Assembly: GCA_017645275.1 (NCBI GenBank)
Contig: JAGCPH010000004.1
Location: forward strand, 1-58,220
Direction of reading: 5' to 3'
Source of the DNA: Bacteroidales bacterium
GTDB taxonomy: Bacteria; Bacteroidota; Bacteroidia; Bacteroidales; F082
Length of the DNA stretch: 58,220 bases
In this document: in pieces, positions 52,309 to 58,220 of the stretch
Layout: each line of letters starts with the position of its first letter
Position numbering within the stretch: position 1 is the stretch's first letter
Position numbers and translations under genes: made by a program
Notes under the pieces: model-generated
What the model saw: only the letters and a program-made list of their open reading frames with translations
The model's database searches: none
Told to the model about the DNA's origin: nothing

Positions 52309-53652
52309 TTATCGTCTGATTGTTAGTTTTAAAGCTTCACTATGTTCCTTTGCAAATTTCTCAGCATCCTCCACCACACACGCGAGATATCCGCCGCCGC
52401 CGGCACCAGGCATTTTCCATGCCAACACTCCAGGCACTGCCGACCATTTGTCTATAAAATCTTGTATACTTTCCACTTTTTCAACTGACTCTAAACTCTC
52501 AACTCTACACTCTAAACTAGGATGTATCATCCCCGGAAACATCGCCACTTGTGCTTCAAATGAGGCTTTATATGCTTTTGCAAAAGCATCCAAATCCATG
52601 TGCATGATGGCGTTCCAGCATTCATCGGCGGCTTTAGCCAAGGCCTTGACCTTTGTCTCGGTGATGTCTTTGCCCTCAACGACGCTGCAGCCTGGTTTGC
52701 GAGGCTCCATCGGGATCATAACCAGATGATTTTCAAGCCATTGCAAAATATCCTCGTCATGGCAGCTCTCAAATTTCAGAGGCCAATACCTTTTATCATA
52801 ATAATGGCGCACCAGTCCAGGCATGCAGATACCTATCGCGTCCTGCGCCCCGCTGATGATGCCATCCGAGCGTTCGGGATCGTTTTCGAAGCAAAACATA
52901 AGCTTTGCCAAGAATTCAGGATCCATATTCGGCAGCTTGACTGGCCAAATCTTCTTTATCATGTTACGGGTCGAGGTCGAGAGTCCGCAACGTTCACGGA
53001 TCTCGAAAGTAGGCTCAAGCGAGATAGTTATCGCCCATCCTGGTGCATATTGGCTCACGTAAGGCTGGTCGATCCATGTCCCGGCAAGGTCCAGACGTGT
53101 CGGGATGCGGCAGAGCTGGTTTTTCAAGTCTGTCGAGCTGCGGGCCGGTAACGCAGTACCCTCATTGCGGGCTTGACCCCCCTCATTGCGGGCTTGACCC
53201 GCAATCTCCTGAGATTCCGGCTCGGAGGCCGGAATGAGGGACTGTGCCGCATCAAGTGCGGGATGAGGTGCGGCATGAGGCACCACGTGGGGGGTGCGTT
53301 CCAGCACCACGTATTCGATGCCGCGTTCCTTACAAAACTGGCGTTTTTCCTCCTTATCGCCGTCCTCGTTGACCACCAAGATATCCGGTTTCAGCATGTC
53401 GACTGTCGGGATGAAATCCATGATGCCGCTACCTTTATTAATAAAGGCGTCCTTCACATAGCGTATCGCCTTGACCATGAAGAGGCGCTCGTTTTCATCA
53501 TAAAGCGTGCGGTGGCCTTTGTAATGCAAGATGGTGTCGTCGGAGCCGATTCCAACGTACAGGTCGCCATACTGCGCAGCCTGACGGAAGAACTCGACGT
53601 GACCACTATGGAGCAGGTCGTAACAACCCGAAACAAATACTTTCTTGCTCAT
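52309..53652 (-). CDS. Nucleotidyltransferase-GHMP kinase fusion protein with two repeat insertions
   Basis: A 447-residue two-domain protein. Residues 1-122 form a cytidylyltransferase-like domain with GCYDLLHSGHVEFF (HxGH). Residues about 170-447 form a GHMP kinase domain: RIPTRLDLAGTWID, a substituted GLSTST loop, and GAGGGGYLACVV. The linker (about 125-165) is encoded by a family P element and residues about 378-396 (SLECRVESLESVEKVES) by a family B repeat. The order and context with fucP, mutarotase and GDP-fucose genes suggest phosphorylation and nucleotide activation of L-fucose or a related sugar, but unlike Fkp the transferase is of the HxGH type. Substrate is inference. Confidence 0.72.
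   Translation of the reverse strand: MSKKVFVSGCYDLLHSGHVEFFRQAAQYGDLYVGIGSDDTILHYKGHRTLYDENERLFMVKAIRYVKDAFINKGSGIMDFIPTVDMLKPDILVVNEDGDKEEKRQFCKERGIEYVVLERTPHVVPHAAPHPALDAAQSLIPASEPESQEIAGQARNEGGQARNEGTALPARSSTDLKNQLCRIPTRLDLAGTWIDQPYVSQYAPGWAITISLEPTFEIRERCGLSTSTRNMIKKIWPVKLPNMDPEFLAKLMFCFENDPERSDGIISGAQDAIGICMPGLVRHYYDKRYWPLKFESCHDEDILQWLENHLVMIPMEPRKPGCSVVEGKDITETKVKALAKAADECWNAIMHMDLDAFAKAYKASFEAQVAMFPGMIHPSLECRVESLESVEKVESIQDFIDKWSAVPGVLAWKMPGAGGGGYLACVVEDAEKFAKEHSEALKLTIRR
52466..52519. repeat. Family B repeat inside a gene
   Basis: TACTTTCCACTTTTTCAACT followed by GACTCTAAACTCTCAACTCT matches the intergenic family B tracts closely and is read in frame as residues 378-396 of the GHMP kinase domain. 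Confidence 0.88.
53159..53280. repeat. Family P element inside the nucleotidyltransferase-GHMP gene
   Basis: Two units starting at 53161 and 53182 (21 bases apart), then the palindromic body and GGCATGAGG. It encodes the linker between the two enzyme domains (residues about 125-165). Confidence 0.92.
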
Positions 53653-53677
53653 TATCTCACTGATATTATTTTTTATT

Positions 53678-53741
53678 CACACAGAAAACACGGAAATCAC
53701 AGAAATTTGCTCACCTAAGGTGAGCTGCTACCGCACGCTGG
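53678..53741. repeat. Family F left arm of the GxxExxY gene
   Basis: CACACAGAAAACACGGAAAT and a hairpin GCTCACCTAAGGTGAGC (53709-53725), followed by CACGCTGGG. It is the inverted counterpart of the arm at 54180-54242. Confidence 0.75.
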
Positions 53742-53790
53742 GGGTTCTTCACAATATCCTTTCCGCTCTACCTGTGCATTGCGTGTGACA

Positions 53791-54162
53791 TTAATTTGCT
53801 ATACGTTTCATTGCGGTAAGAATATTGTCAGTGTTAAAATTTACCAGTATTCCCAACCTCTTGTCCATGAGTTTTAAATAAGTCAGAAGCTGCTTGGCAA
53901 ATACTGGTTTCATATCTTCTACAGACTTCAATTCTACAATTACCTTACCCTCCACTAGCACATCAAGCCTCAAGGCTGTCTTGAGTTCGTTGCCTTTATA
54001 TCGGATAGGAACCTCAAGTTGGCGTTCCACCTTCAGGCCTCGTTGTTTAAGTTCATAGCATAATGCCTCCTCGTAGACCGATTCCAACAGCCCGGGACCG
54101 AGTTCTTTATACACATCGTATATAGCTCCTCTAACTTCGTATGTTATCTCATTATCTGTCAT
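53791..54162 (-). CDS. GxxExxY protein (predicted PD-(D/E)XK nuclease-like)
   Basis: The 123-residue protein has the naming motif in GPGLLESVYEEAL (about 23-35) and the nuclease-like residues RLDVLVEGKVIVELKSV (about 76-92: Asp, then Glu-x-Lys). The family (TIGR04256, PDDEXK_3) occurs in scattered copies in many Bacteroidota genomes and has no proven function. It lies between inverted family F arms in the middle of the fucose gene region, with which it has no evident metabolic link. Confidence 0.9.
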   Translation of the reverse strand: MTDNEITYEVRGAIYDVYKELGPGLLESVYEEALCYELKQRGLKVERQLEVPIRYKGNELKTALRLDVLVEGKVIVELKSVEDMKPVFAKQLLTYLKLMDKRLGILVNFNTDNILTAMKRIAN

Positions 54163-54179
54163 AATTTACCTAACCTTGT

Positions 54180-54242
54180 CGTGCGCCAGCCCAGTGTGCC
54201 GAAGGCGCACTATTTTTCTGTGTTTTCTGTGTTTTCTGTGTG
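54180..54242. repeat. Family F right arm of the GxxExxY gene
   Basis: CCAG and a hairpin GTGTGCCGAAGGCGCAC (54194-54210) are followed by TTTTTCTGTGTTTTCTGTGT units, the inverse complement of the left arm layout. Confidence 0.75.
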
Positions 54243-54269
54243 ACAAAACAAATTATATTTCGTGTGAAC

Positions 54270-55211
54270 TTAGCGTTCAGCTCGCATTGGATTGTTCAAG
54301 AAATCTTCGTAGGCTAGCTTGATGCCGTCTTCGAGCTCGGTTTTGTAAGTCCAGCCGAGTTTGGTGGCTTTCGAGACATCGAGAAGCTTGCGAGGGGTGC
54401 CGTTCGGACGAGTGGTGTCCCATTTGATGGTGCCTTTGTAACCGACAACTTTAGCGACTAATTCTGTTAAAGCTTTGATAGTCAATTCTTTGCCAGTGCC
54501 AGCATTGACAGTCTCATTGCCCGAATAGTTGTTCATCAAGAAGACACAGAGATTGGCAAGGTCATCGACATATAAAAATTCGCGTAAAGGAGAGCCGTCG
54601 CCCCAACATGTAACTTCCTGTAAACCATTGACTTTTGCCTCATGGAAACGTCTTATCAAAGCAGGCAAAACGTGTGAATGCTCGGGATGATAGTTGTCAT
54701 TCGGACCATAGAGGTTGGTAGGCATCACCGAGATGTAGTCGGTGCCGTATTGGCGATTTAGATATTCGCAGTATTTCAAACCGCTTATTTTCGCCAAAGC
54801 GTAGGCCTCGTTGGTCTTTTCGAGCTCCGAGGTAAGCAGGCATGACTCCGGCATCGGCTGTGGTGCCATACGAGGGTAGATGCACGAACTTCCAAGAAAT
54901 TCCAGCTTCTTGCAGCCGTTTTTCCAGGCGGCGTGGATGACGTTCATCTCGAGAATCATGTTGTCGTACATGAAATCGGCAAGAGCGCTCTGATTAGCGA
55001 CGATACCGCCAACTTTTGCGGCAGCGAGGAACACATATTCAGGCTTTTCTTTTGCAAAAAACGCCTCGACAGCATCTTGGCGAGTCAAATCGAGCTCTTT
55101 GTGAGTCCTTGTGATTATATTTGTATATCCTTGACGCTGCAGCTCGCGCACAATAGCGCTTCCAACCATCCCGCGGTGTCCCGCAACGTATATTTTTGAA
55201 TGTTTTTCCAT
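54270..55211 (-). CDS. fcl: GDP-L-fucose synthase
   Basis: The 313-residue SDR enzyme converts GDP-4-keto-6-deoxy-mannose to GDP-L-fucose. It has the NADPH site [11 protein letters not shown] (12-22), the [11 protein letters not shown] block, SSCIYP, the catalytic YALAK (about 137-141) and [21 protein letters not shown]. It follows gmd by 57 bases, the usual pair for GDP-fucose synthesis. Confidence 0.96.
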   Translation of the reverse strand: MEKHSKIYVAGHRGMVGSAIVRELQRQGYTNIITRTHKELDLTRQDAVEAFFAKEKPEYVFLAAAKVGGIVANQSALADFMYDNMILEMNVIHAAWKNGCKKLEFLGSSCIYPRMAPQPMPESCLLTSELEKTNEAYALAKISGLKYCEYLNRQYGTDYISVMPTNLYGPNDNYHPEHSHVLPALIRRFHEAKVNGLQEVTCWGDGSPLREFLYVDDLANLCVFLMNNYSGNETVNAGTGKELTIKALTELVAKVVGYKGTIKWDTTRPNGTPRKLLDVSKATKLGWTYKTELEDGIKLAYEDFLNNPMRAER

Positions 55212-55268
55212 TTTTTACTGTCTCTTTGATTAGCGTTTGATCCATCCCGCGATGAGGGATCCACCGTA

Positions 55269-56351
55269 CTAGTCCTCCATCTGTTCTCTGAGGTATATCT
55301 TTTTCACCTTCTTCATATCATGCTCCACCATGATTTTCACCAGTTCTTCGAAGCTGGTCTTCCTCGGGTTCCATCCCAGCTGTGTCTTCGCTTTTGTAGG
55401 ATCGCCGAGTAGTTGCTCGACCTCTGCCGGACGGAAATATTTCGGGTCGACCTCAACCAAAACCTTACCTGTTTTCACATCGACACCTTTTTCATTTACA
55501 CCTTCGCCTTCCCATTTCAGCTCTATTCCGACTTCTTTGAACGCCAGTGTGCAGAACTCACGCACGGTGTGATATTGGCCGGTAGCGACCACGTAATCAT
55601 CGGCTTTCGGCTGCTGGAGGATGAGCCACATGCACTCCACATAATCTTTGGCATAGCCCCAGTCGCGCAATGAGTTAAGGTTGCCAAGGTAGAGCTTATC
55701 CTGAAATCCTTGAGCAATTCTTGCTACAGCAAGAGTGATTTTTCTCGTCACGAAATTCTCGCCACGGCGTTCCGACTCGTGGTTGAACAAGATACCGTTG
55801 CAGCAGTACATTCCGTAGCTCTCGCGGTAGTTTTTCATGATCCAGAAGCCGTATTGCTTGGCCACTCCGTAAGGCGAGCGCGGATAGAACGGCGTGGTCT
55901 CTTTCTGAGGCACCTCCTGCACCATTCCGAAGAGCTCCGACGTTGATGCCTGGTAGATACGACATTTGTCGGCAAGACCAACAATTCTTACTGCTTCGAG
56001 CAGTCTCAAAACGCCCACGGCATCGGCTTCGGCGGTGAATTCAGGCACGTCGAAGCTCACCTTCACATGGCTCTGAGCGGCGAGGTTGTATATCTCATCC
56101 GGCTTGATTTCGCTGATGATTCTGATGAGGCTTGAACTGTCGGTCATGTCGCCCCAATGCAGTTCGATGAGGCGTTTGTGGTGCATATCGCGCACCCATT
56201 CGTCGAGGTAAAGGTGTTCGATACGACCTGTGTTGAAGCTCGAGCTGCGGCGCAGCACGCCATGCACTTCATAGCCTTTTTCAATCAAAAACTCGGCCAG
56301 AAACGAGCCGTCTTGTCCTGTGATACCGGTGATTAGCGCTACTTTTGACAT
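55269..56351 (-). CDS. gmd: GDP-mannose 4,6-dehydratase
   Basis: The 360-residue SDR enzyme starts with the NADP site [18 protein letters not shown], followed by [15 protein letters not shown], the SSTSELFG-equivalent [16 protein letters not shown], the catalytic YGVAKQYG and [17 protein letters not shown]. It makes GDP-4-keto-6-deoxymannose for Fcl. A promoter box and a terminator of the upstream gene separate it from capF. Confidence 0.97.
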   Translation of the reverse strand: MSKVALITGITGQDGSFLAEFLIEKGYEVHGVLRRSSSFNTGRIEHLYLDEWVRDMHHKRLIELHWGDMTDSSSLIRIISEIKPDEIYNLAAQSHVKVSFDVPEFTAEADAVGVLRLLEAVRIVGLADKCRIYQASTSELFGMVQEVPQKETTPFYPRSPYGVAKQYGFWIMKNYRESYGMYCCNGILFNHESERRGENFVTRKITLAVARIAQGFQDKLYLGNLNSLRDWGYAKDYVECMWLILQQPKADDYVVATGQYHTVREFCTLAFKEVGIELKWEGEGVNEKGVDVKTGKVLVEVDPKYFRPAEVEQLLGDPTKAKTQLGWNPRKTSFEELVKIMVEHDMKKVKKIYLREQMED

Positions 56352-56375
56352 AGAAATTTCAGTTTAAACCAATTG

Positions 56376-56383
56376 CAAAGATA
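56376..56383 (-). promoter_or_regulatory. -7 promoter box TATCTTTG of gmd-fcl
   Basis: An exact TAnnTTTG match on the minus strand 24 bases before the gmd ATG. Confidence 0.72.
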
Positions 56384-56407
56384 CAAAATTTCTGCAACAA
56401 TGAAGAT

Positions 56408-56448
56408 TTTTAAACAAAAAATGGCCGGACTTCATAAAAATCCGGCCA
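56408..56448 (-). terminator. Terminator of capF
   Basis: On the minus strand TGGCCGGA and TCCGGCCA pair (8 bp, loop of 11) and are followed by TTTTTTGTTT. Confidence 0.8.
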
Positions 56449-56494
56449 ATTATCAATTCTCAATTATCAATTCTCAATTATCAATTCTCAATTA
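56447..56494. repeat. Family G AT-rich repeat
   Basis: Tandem AATTATCAATTCTC units end directly at the capF stop codon; the complementary type lies after mmdA at 17399. Confidence 0.8.
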
Positions 56495-57763
56495 TTATAC
56501 TACCTCAAAGAACGTATCCGGCTTCTCGGGATTGAAAATCTCATTGCAGTACATCACCGTCACCAAATTTTCAGTTTCTGAGAGGTTGATGATGTTGTGC
56601 GTGTAGCCGGGGAGCATGTGTATGCACTGGATGTTGTCGCCAGTGACTTCGAATTCGATGATTTCATCGGTGCCCAGCTTGCGCTCCTGGATAAGGCCGT
56701 GACCGCTGACAACGATGAAGAACTCCCACTTGGTGTTGTGCCAATGCTGACCTTTGGTGATGCCGGGCTTGCTGATATTGATGCTGACCTGACCGCAGTT
56801 GAGAGTATGCACCAGCTCGGTAAATGAGCCGCGGTTATCAACGTTCATCTTCAGCGGGAAGGCTACCTTTTCTTTCGGAAGATAGCTCAGATATGTCGAA
56901 TAGAGCTTCTTGGCGAAGCTGCCAGCCGGAATCTCTGGAATCATCAGGGTTTTAGGCTGTTCGGCGAATGATTTCAGGAGGTCGACGATGCCACCGAGAG
57001 TGATTTTGTGGGTTATCGGGCAGTAGCAATAGCGACCGTCTGTTTTAGGCAGCACTTCTAAGCCCTCAAACTCGCAATGATGCTCTTTGCCTTCGAGACA
57101 GGCCATCATTTCGTCAACGAGGTCGTCGATGTAAAGCAATTCAAGCTCAACCGACGGGTCGTTGACGGTGTATGGGAGGTCGTTTGCGAAGGCGTTGCAG
57201 AATGTGGCAACTGCTGAGTTGTAATTCGGGCGGCACCATTTTCCGAAAAGATTCGGAAAACGATAAATCAGAACACGAGGCTTTTGTTTTGAACACGAAT
57301 CTCTCGAATCCAACGAATCTTTATTCGTGTCATTCGTGCAATTCATGTTCAGAAAATTTCTTTCGTAGTCAAGGAACAAATCTTCTCCAGCTTTCTTGCT
57401 GCGGCCGTATTCACTGTTACCGAAGCGGCCTGTGAGAGAGGCCTGCTGCGATGATGAAAGCATCACTGGACAGCGGTTGCCGTGTTTTTTCAAGGTATCG
57501 AGCAGTGTGGATGCAAAGCCGAAGTTGCCTTGCATGAATTCTTCCTGATTTTGCGGACGGTTGACGCCTGCGAGGTTGAACACAAAGTCGCAGTCTGCGC
57601 ACCAAGCGTCGAGTTCCTCGGGCTTGCTATCGATGTCGTATTCATAAACGGCTTCGATGGTCAATCCAGGATGGGTCTTGTCCTTGCCGTCCTTTATATT
57701 TTTCAATGCAGCGCAAAGGTTTTTACCAACGAAACCCTTCGCTCCAGTCACCAATATCTTCAT
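56495..57763 (-). CDS. capF: CapF-type bifunctional UDP-sugar reductase with a repeat insertion
   Basis: The 422-residue protein has an N-terminal SDR domain (ILVTGAKGFVGKNLC; YGRSKKAGEDLF; YRFPNLFGKWCRPNYN) and a C-terminal cupin domain (about 290-420: ITKGQHWHNTKWEFFIVVSGHG, the zinc-site histidines, and MLPGYTHNI). This pairing is that of CapF/WbjC, which makes the UDP-L-pneumosamine-type intermediate of UDP-N-acetyl-L-fucosamine. About 20 residues (138-157, NMNCTNDTNKDS ... DSCS) are encoded by a family E palindrome of 60 bases, between LFLDYER and PRVLIYRF, and have no counterpart in the family pattern. Confidence 0.9.
   Translation of the reverse strand: MKILVTGAKGFVGKNLCAALKNIKDGKDKTHPGLTIEAVYEYDIDSKPEELDAWCADCDFVFNLAGVNRPQNQEEFMQGNFGFASTLLDTLKKHGNRCPVMLSSSQQASLTGRFGNSEYGRSKKAGEDLFLDYERNFLNMNCTNDTNKDSLDSRDSCSKQKPRVLIYRFPNLFGKWCRPNYNSAVATFCNAFANDLPYTVNDPSVELELLYIDDLVDEMMACLEGKEHHCEFEGLEVLPKTDGRYCYCPITHKITLGGIVDLLKSFAEQPKTLMIPEIPAGSFAKKLYSTYLSYLPKEKVAFPLKMNVDNRGSFTELVHTLNCGQVSINISKPGITKGQHWHNTKWEFFIVVSGHGLIQERKLGTDEIIEFEVTGDNIQCIHMLPGYTHNIINLSETENLVTVMYCNEIFNPEKPDTFFEVV
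57291..57350. repeat. Family E palindrome inside capF (60 bases)
   Basis: GAACACGAATCTCTCGAAT at the left and CATTCGTGCAATTCATGTTC at the right are near complements; the same arms occur at 46018-46091. The length is exactly 20 codons. Confidence 0.88.
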
Positions 57764-57774
57764 ACTTCCAACTC

Positions 57775-57822
57775 TAAACTTTTAAACTACTCTAAACACT
57801 AAACTCTCAACTCTAAACTAAA
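57775..57822. repeat. Family B repeat before capF
   Basis: ACTCTAAACTTTTAAACTAC and ACTCTCAACTCTAAACTA units form the capG-capF spacer; the capG stop codon TAG (57818-57820) is part of the repeat. Confidence 0.82.
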
Positions 57823-58220
57823 ACTTTCTCCATACCATTTTATTTACTACACCAACATAACTTTGGATGATGCGGACCACTTTTGTGCTCACGTTTTCAT
57901 CGACGTAATCCGGCACTGGGATGCCGTGGTGACCGTCTTTGATAAGCTCAACGGCTATGTCTACGCTTTGCAGCAATCCCTTGGTATCGATGCCGCTCAG
58001 CACAAAGCAGCCTTTGTCCAATGCCTCCGGACGCTCAGTAGAGGTGCGGATGCAGACGGCAGGGAACGGATGACCGACGCTGGTGAAGAAACTGCTCTCC
58101 TCCGGCAATGTGCCACTGTCAGATACCACACAGAAGGCGTTCATCTGCAGGCAGTTATAGTCGTGGAAACCGAGTGGCTCATGCTGGATGACACGTTTGT
58201 CAAGCTTAAATCCTGTTGCC
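57818..58220 (-). CDS. capG: UDP-N-acetylglucosamine 2-epimerase family protein (probable CapG), 5' end cut off
   Basis: The C-terminal 133 residues are visible and the frame continues past the window end. LDKRVIQHEPLGFHDYNCLQMNAFCVVSDSGTLPEESSFF and CIRTSTERPEALDKG are typical of the non-hydrolysing UDP-GlcNAc 2-epimerases. Next to capF it most likely is CapG/WbjD, which finishes UDP-L-FucNAc; a WecB-type enzyme is the alternative. Confidence 0.82.
   Translation of the reverse strand, partial: ATGFKLDKRVIQHEPLGFHDYNCLQMNAFCVVSDSGTLPEESSFFTSVGHPFPAVCIRTSTERPEALDKGCFVLSGIDTKGLLQSVDIAVELIKDGHHGIPVPDYVDENVSTKVVRIIQSYVGVVNKMVWRKF

Noticed and set aside
52309-53652. Fkp-type L-fucokinase/GDP-fucose pyrophosphorylase
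   Set aside because: The protein is half the Fkp length and its transferase domain has the HxGH motif of cytidylyltransferases, so the Fkp name is not supported.

Overview
The window looks like a chromosomal segment of an uncultured or little-studied Bacteroidales (Bacteroidota), probably an anaerobic, peptide-fermenting gut or rumen type. The evidence is type IX secretion (T9SS) C-terminal sorting domains, S46 and M49 peptidases, a Na+-pumping methylmalonyl-CoA decarboxylase operon, OMP beta-barrel/carboxypeptidase-regulatory receptors, absence of Shine-Dalgarno sequences, and many copies of the Bacteroidota -7 promoter box TAnnTTTG upstream of genes. No tRNA, rRNA, CRISPR array, transposase or phage gene was recognised. 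Species cannot be named from the sequence.

Layout. 1-6 kb: rplY (partial), pth, a sirtuin, a PIF1-like helicase, hemW and a cytidylate-kinase-like protein. 6-15 kb: secreted proteins and peptidases (T9SS protein, M49-like lipoprotein, S46 dipeptidyl-peptidase, two envelope proteins, M1 aminopeptidase). 15-20 kb: mce-mmdA-mmdD-mmdC-mmdB (propionate formation coupled to Na+ export), then udk. 20-28 kb: small winged-helix protein, DUF2461 protein, ECF sigma factor with a membrane-bound anti-sigma-like partner and a DUF4097-like protein, an OMP receptor and a glutaminyl-cyclase-like M28 lipoprotein. 28-38 kb: beta-helix protein, pgk, two glycosyltransferases, thpR, sdaA, a fused peptide-ABC ATPase, a YfcC carrier and a DUF4160/DUF2442 pair. 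39-46 kb: two tandem lipoproteins with an unusual double signal, fba, a BspA-type LRR protein and a thioredoxin-like lipoprotein. 46-50 kb: rnr, a four-helix-bundle protein between inverted repeats, and an envelope protein. 50-58 kb: fucose region with mutarotase, fucP, a nucleotidyltransferase-GHMP kinase fusion, GxxExxY protein between inverted repeats, fcl, gmd, capF and partial capG (GDP-L-fucose and probable UDP-L-FucNAc synthesis).

The most striking feature is not a gene but a dense population of at least seven families of short palindromic or inverted repeats, here labelled A (GTCATTTCGA...TCGAAATGAC), B (AGTTTAGAGTTTA), C (CTAGTCTTTAGTC), D (TTAATGGCATTAATGG), E (GAACACGAATT), F (CACAGA tandems with a GC hairpin), G (AATTGATAATTGAG) and P (CCTCATTGCGGGCTTGACCC). 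Most lie between genes, often touching start or stop codons. Four families (A, B, E and P) also sit inside genes without breaking the frame: A in the anti-sigma-like protein, E in capF, P twice in fucP, and both P and B in the nucleotidyltransferase-GHMP kinase. In the coding copies of P every internal spacing is 21 nt, while the intergenic copy mixes 20 and 21 nt, which is what selection on reading frame would give. Two small genes that are often mobile or repeat-associated in other genomes (four-helix bundle, GxxExxY) lie between inverted arms of families B and F. Together this suggests a set of protein-tolerated palindromic elements comparable to Rickettsia palindromic elements, some carrying a gene; how they move is unknown.
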